Of a stretch of DNA of 64,000 nt, positions 24,897-34,564 are shown piece by piece. Within the stretch, counting starts at the first letter, position 1, and every line of letters begins with the position of its first letter. Under the pieces are notes generated by a model. It saw only the letters and a list, made by a program, of their open reading frames with translations, was not told the DNA's origin and did no database searches. The stretch is taken from assembly GCF_034522235.1 (NCBI RefSeq), contig NZ_JAXHLN010000003.1:1426001-1490000 (forward strand), read 5' to 3'. The DNA comes from Thiohalophilus sp. (GTDB lineage Bacteria; Pseudomonadota; Gammaproteobacteria; UBA6429; Thiohalophilaceae). Position numbers and translations under genes: made by a program.

Positions 24897-24929
24897 ACCT
24901 CGGACCTCGTTACTCGTCCCTCGGCACTG
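24897..24929 (+). repeat. CTCGTCC-family repeat between queF and the sugar kinase
   Basis: Reads ACCTCGGACCTCGTTACTCG and onward. It fills nearly all of the 36-bp gap between the two genes and provides the kinase Shine-Dalgarno on the minus strand. Confidence 0.75.
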
Positions 24930-24932
24930 CCG

Positions 24933-25322
24933 TCAAGGTAACTTGACGGCCTCGGGTGCTTGCCAGTCGGGCTGGCGGTGTTCGGCGATGACGGAAGTAT
25001 AGACACCGCCGCGCACATTGAATTTTGCAGTCAGGCGCATGAAGCGCGGCTCGGTCGCCCGGACCAGATCATCGAGAATGGTATTGGTGACTTTTTCGTG
25101 AAAGGCGCCTTCGTCGCGATAGGTCCAGACGTACATCTTCAACGACTTGAGCTCGACGCATTTGGCCTCGGGTACGTATTCCAGATAGAGCGTGGCGAAG
25201 TCCGGCTGGCCGGTCTTGGGACACAGACAGGTAAACTCCGGCACCTCGATGCGGATGGTATAATCCCGTTCCGGCATCGGATTGTCGAAGGTTTCGAGGG
25301 TTTTGCTGGGCTGGCTGGGCAT
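24933..25322 (-). CDS. queF: NADPH-dependent 7-cyano-7-deazaguanine reductase (preQ0 reductase)
   Basis: 129 residues from the ATG at 25322, the usual size of the single-domain type I QueF. It reduces the nitrile of preQ0 to the amine preQ1 in queuosine synthesis. The catalytic Cys and Asp are in [21 protein letters not shown], the QueF substrate motif is [14 protein letters not shown], and [14 protein letters not shown] follows. The frame stays open upstream for over 100 codons, but that part is built from repeats (GRGTRDE units) and is not protein-like. gluQRS, also in the window, acts later on queuosine in tRNA(Asp). Confidence 0.93.
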   Translation of the reverse strand: MPSQPSKTLETFDNPMPERDYTIRIEVPEFTCLCPKTGQPDFATLYLEYVPEAKCVELKSLKMYVWTYRDEGAFHEKVTNTILDDLVRATEPRFMRLTAKFNVRGGVYTSVIAEHRQPDWQAPEAVKLP

Positions 25323-25380
25323 GGCGCGAAACCATACCCCAACCTGCCCGCCCGGGCAAGCCCGCCCGGGCGGGAGGGCC

Positions 25381-25410
25381 AAGGTACGAGGGACGAGTAA
25401 CGAGGAAGAG
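25381..25410 (-). repeat. CTCGTCC-family repeat, inverted copy
   Basis: AAGGTACGAGGGACGAGTAA and onward. Its complement matches the last units of the array at 25518-25597, so the two enclose the REPIN-like doublet. Confidence 0.75.
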
Positions 25411-25424
25411 AAACATCGAGGGTT

Positions 25425-25497
25425 TGGTAGGAGCGGCTGCGCTGCGATAGATCTTTTGAGCCCGAGACGACCATCGCGCCAAAGGCGCTCCCACAAT
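25425..25497. repeat. REPIN-like doublet (two inverted REP sequences)
   Basis: The left half GTAGGAGCGGCTGCGCTGCG (from 25427) and, on the opposite strand, the right half GTGGGAGCGCCTTTGGCGCG share GTRGGAGCG followed by a small hairpin and GCGAT. Two inverted REPs 20 bp apart are the REPIN arrangement known from Pseudomonas and relatives, which is mobilised by RAYT (TnpA-REP) transposases. No RAYT gene is in the window. Confidence 0.6.
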
Positions 25498-25517
25498 GTC
25501 TGATTTTGAGAGTTTTT

Positions 25518-25597
25518 CCTCGTTCCTCGTCCCTCGTCCCTCGTCCCTCGTCCCTCGTCCCTCGTCCCTCGTCCCTCGTCACTCGTACCTCGGGCCT
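25518..25597 (+). repeat. CTCGTCC heptamer array, 11 units
   Basis: Eleven 7-bp units in tandem: CTCGTTC, then seven perfect CTCGTCC, then CTCGTCA, CTCGTAC and CTCGGGC. This is the longest copy in the window and defines the family period. Confidence 0.9.
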
Positions 25598-25618
25598 GTT
25601 TCGCTAACGCATTGAAAT

Positions 25619-25656
25619 CCTTTGCGCCCCTCTGCATCTCTGCATCTCTGCGGTGA
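25619..25656 (+). repeat. Single CGCAGAG-family repeat arm upstream of smc
   Basis: TCTGCATCTCTGCATCTCTG with flanking TTTGCGCCCC and CGGTGAA. It matches the right arm at 30418-30446 but has no facing partner here. Confidence 0.6.
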
Positions 25657-25754
25657 AGTCATCTTCAGGCTCCGCACGGCGGGAAAATTTGGGCGCCGGT
25701 TTTGTGCGATTGTCAATCTTGCCTGTTTATATAAGGTTACTGTATCTTTCCCCG

Positions 25755-28700
25755 ATGCGACTGACCAAACTCAAACTCTCCGGCTTCAAATCCTTCGTCG
25801 ACCCGACTACCGTTCCGCTGCCCAGCTCGCTGGTCGGGGTGGTGGGGCCCAACGGTTGTGGTAAATCCAATATCATCGACGCGGTGCGCTGGGTGATGGG
25901 CGAGTCTTCCGCCAAGCATTTGCGCGGGGATTCCATGGCCGATGTCATTTTCAACGGCTCCACCTCGCGCAAGCCGGTCGGTCAGGCCACGGTGGAGCTG
26001 GTGTTCGACAACAGCGACGGCAGCCTGGGCGGGCAGTACGCCAATTACAGCGAAATCTCCATCAAGCGCACGGTCACCCGCGACGGGCAGTCCATTTACC
26101 ATCTCAACGGTACCCGTTGCCGTCGCCGGGACATCACCGACATCTTTCTGGGTACCGGCCTGGGGCCGCGCAGTTACGCCATTATCGAACAGGGCACCAT
26201 TTCGCGTATTATCGAGGCCAGGCCGGAAGAGCTGCGGGTCTTCCTGGAGGAGGCCGCCGGTATCTCCAAGTACAAGGAGCGCCGCCGCGAGACCGAAAAC
26301 CGCATTCGCCACACCCGCGAGAACCTGGATCGACTCAACGATCTGCGCGAGGAGCTCGACAAACAGCTCTCCCGTCTGCAACGCCAGGCCAGGACCGCCG
26401 AGCGCTACAAGGTCTTGAAAGAGGAGGAGCGTTTGCTGCGCGCCCAGCTGCAAGCCCTGCGCTGGAAGGGCATCGATGAGCAGGCGACGCAGAGCGACAA
26501 CAAAATCCGCGAACAGGAGACCGCGCTGGAAGGGGCGGTGGCCAAACAGCGGCATATCGAAACCGAGATCGAACAGCAACGCGGTCTGCATACCGAGGCC
26601 AGCGACAAGTTTAACGAGGTGCAGAGCCGTTTTTACAGCATCGGCGCCGACATCGCCCGGCTGGAGCAGTCTATCCAGCACGCCAGGGAGCGTCGCACCC
26701 AGCAGGACCAGGATCTGCAGCAGATCGAAAAAGACTGGAACGACGCCCAGATCCACGTCAATGCCGACAAGCAGCGCATTGAAGAACTGGAAGCCGGCTT
26801 AAAAGCGATCGAACCGGATCTGCAAAGCGCCGAGCAGCGCGAACAGAGCGCCAACGAAAGCCTGCAACGCGCCGAACAGGCGATGCAGGAGTGGCAACAG
26901 GCGTGGGACGACTTCAATCAGCAGTCCGCCGAGCCGGCGCGCCAGGCGGAGGTGGAACGCACCCGCATCCAGCATCTGGACCAGAAACTGACCCAGTTGC
27001 AGCAGCGGCTGGAAAAGGTCGAGCAGGATCTGCAACAGCAGTCTCCCGAACGGCTGCAGCAGGAAGTCGATCAGCTGCAACAGCAGCTGGAACAGACCGG
27101 CGAACAGGTCAGCCAGGCCCAGCAGGCGCTGACGGACAAACAGGAACAGATCACCACGCTGCGCGAGTCCAGTCATCAGGTAAATACCGATCTGGATCAG
27201 GCCCGCAGCCGCTTGCAGGATCTGCGCGGACGCAGCGCCTCGCTCGAGGCGCTGCAACAGGCGGCCCTGGGCAAGGACGAGGGCGCGGTGAATGACTGGC
27301 TGAGCGGCCAGCAACTCCAGGATGCGCCGCGCCTGGCCGAGGAGATGGAGGTGGATGCCGGCTGGGAGCGGGCCGTCGAGTGCGTACTGGGCGCGCACCT
27401 GGAGGCGGTCTGCGTGGCCGGCGTCGATCCGCTGGCTGACATGCTCGGTAGCCTCCAGGAAGGTACCCTGACCCTGTTCGATACTAACGTCTCCGGTCCG
27501 ACCGGTGCCGCACAACACGGCACGCCGTTGCTGGACAAGGTCCGCGCGCCGTGGCAACTCGATGCCCTGCTGGGCGGCATCTATGCCGCCGAATCCCTGG
27601 CCGAAGCGCTGGCACTGCGCGAACAGCTGGCGGCACATGAATCGGTGGTGACCCGCGAGGGGATCTGGCTGGGTGCCAACTGGCTGCGGGTGGTCAAGGA
27701 TCAGGCGCAGGATCAAAAAACCGGCATTCTCAAGCGCGAACAGGAACTCAAGACCCTGGACAGCCAGATCCAGGAGGAGAACGCCCGGGTCCAGGCGCTG
27801 CAGGAGCAGATGGAACAGGAGCGCGAACGCCTGCGCGAGCTGGAGCAGGAACGTGACGATGCCCAGGGGCAACTGAATCAGGCCAGCCGTCGCCAGGCAG
27901 AGCAACAAACGGATCTCAAGGCGCGCCAGAGTCAGATGGAACAGGTCCAGGCCCGCCAGCAGGCACTGCAAAATGAACAACAGGAGTTGCGCGCGGAACT
28001 GGAACGGGATCAACAGGAGCTGCAAGCCAGCCGCGGTCGCCTGCAGGAACATCTGGACACCATGTCCGGCCTGGAACAGCAACGTGAACAGCTCAACAGC
28101 CGGCGTGATGAACTGCGCCAGGCCCTGGAACAGGCCCGCGCCCAGGCCCGGCAGGTGCGCAGCGAAGCGCATGAGATCAAACTGCGGGCGGAAAAACAGC
28201 GCACCGAACTTAGCTCCACCCGCCAGGCGCTGGAGCGACTGGACAACCAACTGACCCAGCTTTCCGGGCGCCGTGACGAGTTGCAAAAGGCCCTGGGCGA
28301 AAGCGAGGCGCCGCTCAGGGAGATGGAGCAGGAGCTGGCGGACAAACTCGACAAGCGTGTGGCGGTGGAGACCGAACTGGGAGAAGCGCGCCAGGCGATG
28401 GAGGCGATCGAGCATCAACTGCGCGAGCTCGAAGAGCAGCGGGTCGCCGCCGAGCAGGCGGCGCAAACCCTGCGCGGCGAGCTGGAACAGATCCGCATCA
28501 GCCAACAGGAGTTCAAGGTTCGTCGTCAGACCCTGGAAGAGCAGATCAACGAATCGGGCTTTGCCCTGGCCCAGTTGCTCGAAGAGCTGCCGCAGGAGGC
28601 CGAAGTCAGCCAGTGGCAGGAGCATGTCGAACAGCTGGAGGCGAAGATCCAGCGTCTGGGTCCCATCAACCTGGCCGCCATCGAGGAGTTCGAGCAGCAG

Positions 28701-29270
28701 TCAGAGCGCAAGGCCTACCTGGATGCGCAAAACGAGGATCTGGTACAGGCGCTGAAGACCCTGGAAGAGGCGATCCACAAGATCGACAAGGAGACTCGCA
28801 CCCGTTTCAAGGAGACCTACGACAAGGTCAACAGCGGGCTCAAGGATCTTTTCCCGCGCCTGTTCGGCGGCGGGCACGCCTATCTGGAGATGACCGGCGA
28901 GGATCTGCTGGAGACCGGCGTCACCGTCATGGCGCGTCCACCCGGCAAGCGCAACAGTACCATTCACCTGCTGTCCGGCGGCGAAAAGGCCCTGACCGCG
29001 GTGGCCCTGGTATTCGCCATCTTCGAGCTGAATCCCTCGCCGTTCTGCATGCTTGACGAGGTCGATGCGCCGCTGGATGATGCCAACGTCACCCGCTATT
29101 GTGATCTCTTGCAGCACATGTCGGACAGGACACAGTTTATTTTCATTACCCATAATAAAGTGACCATGGAAGTCGCCAACCACCTGAGCGGCGTCACCAT
29201 GCACGAACCGGGTGTGTCGCGGATGGTCGCGGTGGACGTGGACGAGGCGGCCAAACTGGCTTCTGCCTGA
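25755..29270 (+). CDS. smc: Chromosome partition protein Smc
   Basis: 1171 residues from the ATG at 25755 (MRLTKLKLSGFKSFVDPT), the family's normal length and start. It is the structural ATPase of condensin, working with ScpA and ScpB (both encoded at 51.5-53.3 kb). Walker A GPNGCGKSN is at 31-39, a long coiled coil follows, the hinge is near 520-640 (WERAVECVLGAHLEAVCV), then a second coiled coil, the ABC signature LLSGGEKALTAVAL near 1071 and Walker B FCMLDEVDAPLDDAN near 1096. The order smc-zipA-ligA is typical of gammaproteobacteria. Confidence 0.97.
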   Translation: MRLTKLKLSGFKSFVDPTTVPLPSSLVGVVGPNGCGKSNIIDAVRWVMGESSAKHLRGDSMADVIFNGSTSRKPVGQATVELVFDNSDGSLGGQYANYSEISIKRTVTRDGQSIYHLNGTRCRRRDITDIFLGTGLGPRSYAIIEQGTISRIIEARPEELRVFLEEAAGISKYKERRRETENRIRHTRENLDRLNDLREELDKQLSRLQRQARTAERYKVLKEEERLLRAQLQALRWKGIDEQATQSDNKIREQETALEGAVAKQRHIETEIEQQRGLHTEASDKFNEVQSRFYSIGADIARLEQSIQHARERRTQQDQDLQQIEKDWNDAQIHVNADKQRIEELEAGLKAIEPDLQSAEQREQSANESLQRAEQAMQEWQQAWDDFNQQSAEPARQAEVERTRIQHLDQKLTQLQQRLEKVEQDLQQQSPERLQQEVDQLQQQLEQTGEQVSQAQQALTDKQEQITTLRESSHQVNTDLDQARSRLQDLRGRSASLEALQQAALGKDEGAVNDWLSGQQLQDAPRLAEEMEVDAGWERAVECVLGAHLEAVCVAGVDPLADMLGSLQEGTLTLFDTNVSGPTGAAQHGTPLLDKVRAPWQLDALLGGIYAAESLAEALALREQLAAHESVVTREGIWLGANWLRVVKDQAQDQKTGILKREQELKTLDSQIQEENARVQALQEQMEQERERLRELEQERDDAQGQLNQASRRQAEQQTDLKARQSQMEQVQARQQALQNEQQELRAELERDQQELQASRGRLQEHLDTMSGLEQQREQLNSRRDELRQALEQARAQARQVRSEAHEIKLRAEKQRTELSSTRQALERLDNQLTQLSGRRDELQKALGESEAPLREMEQELADKLDKRVAVETELGEARQAMEAIEHQLRELEEQRVAAEQAAQTLRGELEQIRISQQEFKVRRQTLEEQINESGFALAQLLEELPQEAEVSQWQEHVEQLEAKIQRLGPINLAAIEEFEQQSERKAYLDAQNEDLVQALKTLEEAIHKIDKETRTRFKETYDKVNSGLKDLFPRLFGGGHAYLEMTGEDLLETGVTVMARPPGKRNSTIHLLSGGEKALTAVALVFAIFELNPSPFCMLDEVDAPLDDANVTRYCDLLQHMSDRTQFIFITHNKVTMEVANHLSGVTMHEPGVSRMVAVDVDEAAKLASA

Positions 29271-29312
29271 AACGTCTCGGGTGGGATGGTTTGTCGGCTG
29301 GTTGAAAACAGA

Positions 29313-29391
29313 ACCACCGATGACACCGAAAGCACTGAAAGAACCACTGCATGGGCGGTTTTATCGGTGTGCTCAGTGTTTTCGGTGGTTT
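29313..29391. repeat. Inverted pair of CACCGAAA/CACTGAAA-type repeats between smc and zipA
   Basis: The left arm AACCACCGATGACACCGAAA (29312 onward) is complementary to the right arm ending TTTTCGGTGGTT (to 29390). The loop is short (about 10 bp). Same family as 8685-8781. It could act as a terminator or mRNA 3' stabiliser after smc. Confidence 0.6.
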
Positions 29392-29479
29392 ATGCTTTAT
29401 TCTGTCTCTGACGAGCTACTCCAGGGGACGGCATAGGCATGCGCTTCAACTTAAATTATGATGATAAGGTCGTGCTGAT

Positions 29480-30274
29480 ATGGATCCGCTGCGGCTGACC
29501 CTGCTTGCAATCGGTGTCGCGTTTATCGCGATTTTCTATCTGGTGATGCGTATCCGCTCCGGTCAGGGGCTGCACTGGCCCGGTTTTCTGCGTTTTTCCG
29601 CCCTGCGTTTACCCTCACTGCGGCGTCCCGCCGGTGAGGAAGAAAACGCTTTTCCCGAACAAAACTCACGCGACACCTGGTACGAGGATCTGGATGACGA
29701 GGATCTGCAGGCCCTGTCGCAAATGTCGTGGCACGCCCGGCGTGATGAGGACGTCGACATGGCCAACCTGGGTGGCCTGAGCGCGGTCGACGCCGATGAC
29801 GAAGAGGCGGGCGAGTCGCTGGTGATCGTGCTCAACATCATGGCCAAATCCGGCCACTACTTCCCCGGCAACGACGTACTCGCGGCCCTGCGCGCCGACG
29901 AGCTGCAGCACGGCGAGATGCAGATTTTCCACCGCTATCCCGATGGCGCCGCAAATGGGCGACCCGTTTTCAGCCTGGCCAACACCGTGGAGCCCGGAAC
30001 CTTCGATCTGAACACCCTCGATCAGCTCCAGACGCCCGGTCTGTCGCTGTTCATGCAATTGCCCGGGCCAATGGATTCACGCGAAGCCTTCGAGCTGATG
30101 CTCAAAACCGGCCGCAACCTGGCCGAACAGCTCGGCGGCGATCTGTGCGACGAGCGGCGCAACGTCCTCACCCTGCAAACCATCGGCCACCTCAAGGAAC
30201 AGATCGAGTCCTTTTTATTCCGTCGCAAAATGGCCAGCATCCAGAAACAGCGGTCTGATAAGGTCCGCAAATAA
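29480..30274 (+). CDS. zipA: Cell division protein ZipA
   Basis: 264 residues. One N-terminal membrane anchor (LTLLAIGVAFIAIFYLVMRI), then an acidic linker (about 50-115, EDLDDEDLQ and SAVDADDEEAGE), then the C-terminal FtsZ-binding domain (about 118-250: LVIVLNIMAKSGHYFPGNDVLAALRADELQHGEMQIFHRYPD ... FSLANTVEPGTFDLNTLDQLQTPGLSLFMQLPGPMDSREAFELML). ZipA tethers FtsZ to the membrane at the division site. The gene pattern smc-zipA-ligA confirms identity. Confidence 0.95.
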   Translation: MDPLRLTLLAIGVAFIAIFYLVMRIRSGQGLHWPGFLRFSALRLPSLRRPAGEEENAFPEQNSRDTWYEDLDDEDLQALSQMSWHARRDEDVDMANLGGLSAVDADDEEAGESLVIVLNIMAKSGHYFPGNDVLAALRADELQHGEMQIFHRYPDGAANGRPVFSLANTVEPGTFDLNTLDQLQTPGLSLFMQLPGPMDSREAFELMLKTGRNLAEQLGGDLCDERRNVLTLQTIGHLKEQIESFLFRRKMASIQKQRSDKVRK

Positions 30275-30281
30275 GCCAAAA

Positions 30282-30453
30282 AGAAATCTTACCGCAGAGA
30301 CGCAAAGGACGCAGAGTATTTATATAAAAATTACACAAGTTTGATTGAAAAAATCATCAAACTTTTAGAGCTATATGAATATTGGTTTATTTTAAATTTA
30401 ATAAACTTGTAATTTAACTTTGCGTTCTCTGCGTCTCTGCGGTGAATCTTTTC
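30282..30453. repeat. Inverted pair of CGCAGAGACGCAAAG-type repeats between zipA and ligA
   Basis: The left arm 30282-30342 contains ACCGCAGAGACGCAAAGGAC; the right arm 30401-30453 contains TTTGCGTTCTCTGCGTCTCT. The complementarity runs on into AT-rich flanks (TTACACAAGTTT / AAACTTGTAATTT), so the arms are over 50 bp. The loop holds a small TTTGAT/ATCAAA hairpin. Confidence 0.75.
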
Positions 30454-30463
30454 TAGAATTTAA

Positions 30464-32488
<2,025 letters not shown>

Positions 32489-32524
32489 ACTTCGTTTCTA
32501 TAGGGAGCTGAAAGGGGGTTAATC

Positions 32525-32797
32525 ATGGATGATGTTAGTAACAACAGCAAAGATGTTGAAAAGAAATTATATATTGAAGGCCATTTGCTGACTGTCCACG
32601 CCTGCTTCGAGGGCGATTCTCAATGGTCATTATCCGTTCAGAATGAAAAAGGAGTGACGACCCACTGGGATGAAAACTTTTCGTCAGCACAGAATGCAAT
32701 AAACACCGCATTAAAGGCGATCAACGAAGAAGGTGTCGACGAATTCATGGCTTATGACTATTTTGGTTATTTGCATGAAGACGACGACAGTCATTGA
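32525..32797 (+). CDS. Small hypothetical protein (90 aa)
   Basis: An acidic protein with beta-strand-like alternation (KLYIEGHLLTVHACFEGDSQWSLSVQNEKGVTTHWDENFSSAQNAINTALKAINEEGVDEF) and an Asp/His-rich end. A clear AAAGGGGG Shine-Dalgarno lies 8 nt before the ATG. Base composition is AT-richer than ligA. Family not recognised; the sequence suggests a small strand-helix fold. Confidence 0.7.
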   Translation: MDDVSNNSKDVEKKLYIEGHLLTVHACFEGDSQWSLSVQNEKGVTTHWDENFSSAQNAINTALKAINEEGVDEFMAYDYFGYLHEDDDSH

Positions 32798-32858
32798 TTC
32801 ACGTGAAGCCGTAGACAGGTTGCTCAGTTAACAGTATGCCGGCATAAGCTGATACACA

Positions 32859-32893
32859 CCTCGTTACTCGCTCCTCGTATCTCGCTCCTCCCC
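32859..32893 (+). repeat. CTCGTCC-family repeat followed by a CCCC-GAA-GGGG hairpin
   Basis: CCTCGTTACTCGCTCCTCGT and onward, running directly into CTCCCCGAAGGGGGAG. The same composite (heptamers plus CCC-GAA-GGG) occurs at 35151-35188 and 58951-59002. Confidence 0.7.
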
Positions 32894-33043
32894 GAAGGGG
32901 GAGTAGGCCCGATATAGCGAAGCGGTATCGGGCTTTCATCTTACTCCCTCCCCACCAAGGGAACACCCGAGGGCATAAAGGTTAGAGCCTGTCCCGCACT
33001 TGATGTGGGGGAGGGGCGATCAAGCATCCAGCTTCTATCTAAA

Positions 33044-33441
33044 TGATCGCCCTCCGGGCGGGCTAAATTTTGAAAGCGCTGACCCGCCAGCGTGCCTCGG
33101 GTTTATCTGACGAAGACCGTCCATGGTCTTCGCACTTCGTGCAGCCTCCGGCTGCCCAAATTCGTTCCCGACGAATTTGTCTTTGTCACGCGACAACGAA
33201 ACGAACCAGGGAAACGCGCCCGAAAGACGCCGCCGGTCCAGCCATTTCCAATGGCTGAACCGGTTCCCTGCGCTTCTCGTTCCAGTCGGGCTCGCCAGAT
33301 GGCACCTCCGTGTGTCGACTGGTGAGTGCGCGGCTTGTCTCATAGAACCCCTCCGGGTTCATTGCGAGTACCCTGCGCTTACAGCGTCAGGGCAACCCTA
33401 CCTGTCTTCGATAGGTCAGGGCACCCTGCGCGCACCCTGAC
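33044..33441. repeat. Array of about eleven consecutive mini-hairpins, many with 3-nt loops
   Basis: Perfect or near-perfect stems follow one another almost without gaps: CGCCC-TCC-GGGCG (33048-33060), CGAAGACC/GGTCTTCG (33111-33132), GCAC-TTC-GTGC (33132-33142), GCAGCC-TCC-GGCTGC (33141-33155), AAATTCGT/ACGAATTT (33158-33178), TTGTC/GACAA (33183-33196), CAGCCATT-TCC-AATGGCTG inside a longer stem (33233-33263), GAACCC/GGGTTC (33345-33360), CGCT-TAC-AGCG inside CCCTG/CAGGG (33371-33392), ACCTGTC-TTC-GATAGGT (33400-33416) and GTCAGGG/CCCTGAC (33415-33441). Read on the minus strand the 3-nt loops are GGA, GAA and GTA. Confidence 0.8.
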
Positions 33442-33613
33442 GGGCTAATCCTCTTTCCACTGCGATGCTCGGCGGCGTCAGCCGGGATCAAAAACCGATT
33501 AGCCGACGTGAGGGAAACTGCTGATATCCAGCCAGATCATCAATGCTTGCCTCGAAGATCCCATGATCAGTTGCTAGTATTAATAGATTCCTGAATGTAA
33601 CAATAATCTTGAT

Positions 33614-33652
33614 AGGCGGACGTCTGCCTGTAACCGTAAAAGACAGGTGTCT
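33614..33652. promoter_or_regulatory. Two adjacent palindromes upstream of the VIT transporter gene
   Basis: AGGCGGACGTCTGCCT (33614-33629, one mismatch) and AGACAGGTGTCT (33641-33652). They lie 44-82 bp before the start codon and could be an operator for metal-responsive control. Inferred from symmetry only. Confidence 0.35.
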
Positions 33653-33695
33653 GTTTAACTGCTGTTAGCTGTGATTATAATCAACGGGAGATCAT

Positions 33696-34385
33696 ATGAG
33701 TCACGCAGAAATCCACAGATCACACCGAGTAGGATGGTTGCGTGCGGCCGTGCTCGGGGCAAATGACGGAATAGTTTCAACTGCAAGTCTTATTATTGGT
33801 GTTGCAGCTGCAAACACTGCACATGAAGGAGTTCTTTTAGCCGGTGTTTCCGGCCTGGTTGCAGGCGCTATGTCTATGGCTGCTGGTGAGTACGTATCCG
33901 TCAGTTCCCAGTCTGATACTGAAAATGCAGATCTTGAACTTGAGAGAGAATCATTAGAAGAAGATATCGAGTTTGAAAAAGATGAGCTTGCCGCAATATA
34001 TGAAGGAAGAGGTGTTGAGCCATTGCTGGCACAAAAAGTGGCTGAGCAGCTTATGGCGCATGATGCTCTTGGGGCGCATGCTAGAGATGAAATAGGTATC
34101 TCAAAGAGTGGTAATGCGCGGCCAGTTCAAGCCGCGTTTTCTTCAGCAGGAACCTTTTCAATTGGTGCCGCGCTTGCGTTAGTTGTTGCATGGGTGGCGC
34201 CGGTTAACTTGCTGATCCTTCTTGTTGCTGTGTTTTCTCTGGTTTTTCTTGCTCTTCTTGGCGGTATTGCGGCGCGTGCAGGTGGCGCATCAATAACTGC
34301 CGGTGCTATCAGAGTTACATTCTGGGGTGCACTCGCAATGGCGCTGACGGCAGGAGTAGGCAGAATTTTTGGTGTTGTTGCATAA
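33696..34385 (+). CDS. VIT1/CCC1-family iron/manganese transporter
   Basis: 229 residues. The family pattern is WLRAAVLGANDGIVSTASLIIGVAAA in the first membrane segment, GAMSMAAGEYVSVSSQSDTE ending the second, a Glu-rich cytoplasmic metal-binding helix (LELERESLEEDIEFEKDELAAIYEGRGV) and three C-terminal membrane segments (GAALALVVAWVAPV onward). It moves Fe2+ or Mn2+ out of the cytoplasm. Codon use is clearly AT-richer than the neighbours (frequent CTT, GAA, AAT, GCA) and the gene sits next to a repeat-dense tract, so recent acquisition is plausible. Shine-Dalgarno GGGAG. Confidence 0.9.
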   Translation: MSHAEIHRSHRVGWLRAAVLGANDGIVSTASLIIGVAAANTAHEGVLLAGVSGLVAGAMSMAAGEYVSVSSQSDTENADLELERESLEEDIEFEKDELAAIYEGRGVEPLLAQKVAEQLMAHDALGAHARDEIGISKSGNARPVQAAFSSAGTFSIGAALALVVAWVAPVNLLILLVAVFSLVFLALLGGIAARAGGASITAGAIRVTFWGALAMALTAGVGRIFGVVA

Positions 34386-34497
34386 TTTTGCATTTAAAAC
34401 TTGCAGAGAGCCAGGGGCAGGTCTTTCTTTTTGCCTTTTTTGATTTTAAATTACATGTGAATTCCGGATAGTATACTTATTTCTTGACACGAAGCTG

Positions 34498-34517
34498 TAC
34501 CTGGATGGTGACAGGTA
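34498..34517. promoter_or_regulatory. Inverted repeat TACCTG-N8-CAGGTA
   Basis: A perfect 6-bp inverted repeat 48-67 bp upstream of the HEAGH membrane-protein gene. Operator candidate by symmetry and position only. Confidence 0.3.
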
Positions 34518-34564
34518 TGCTGTCCGGATTCGCTGTTCATTTATAAACAAGTTATGGACAAGCC

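Larger units (their letters stand above)
25323..25754. other. Repeat-filled spacer between queF and smc
   Basis: It contains, in order: a GC-rich palindromic stretch (25346-25378, CCCGCCCGGGC-type), a G-strand CTCGTCC-family copy (25381-25410), a REPIN-like doublet (25425-25497), the longest C-strand CTCGTCC array (25518-25597) and a single CGCAGAG-type arm (25619-25656). The smc promoter must lie in the last 100 bp; TTGTCA at 25710-25715 and TATATA near 25728 are too close for a standard promoter. Confidence 0.7.
32798..33695. other. 900-bp gene-free region packed with repeats and small hairpins
   Basis: Contains a CTCGTCC-family copy (32859-32893), the hairpin CTCCCC-GAA-GGGGAG (32888-32903), a long stem GGCCCGATA / TATCGGGCT (32906-32934) whose loop includes GCGAAGC, then GGGCTTTCATCTTACTCCC (shared with 23505-23523), a dense array of mini-hairpins (33044-33441) and the palindromes in front of the VIT gene. 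The short open frames here run through the palindromes and are not protein-like. Confidence 0.75.

Noticed and set aside
25518-25597. CRISPR array
   Set aside because: Seven-bp units without spacers; no cas genes in the window.
25323-25637. 105-codon N-terminal extension of queF with GRGTRDE repeats
   Set aside because: Translation of the CTCGTCC array; QueF of normal length starts at 25322.
26799-28625. 608-codon open frame antisense to smc
   Set aside because: Long antisense frame caused by the coiled-coil codon bias of smc (Gln/Glu/Leu codons); Leu/Phe-rich with no real membrane topology.
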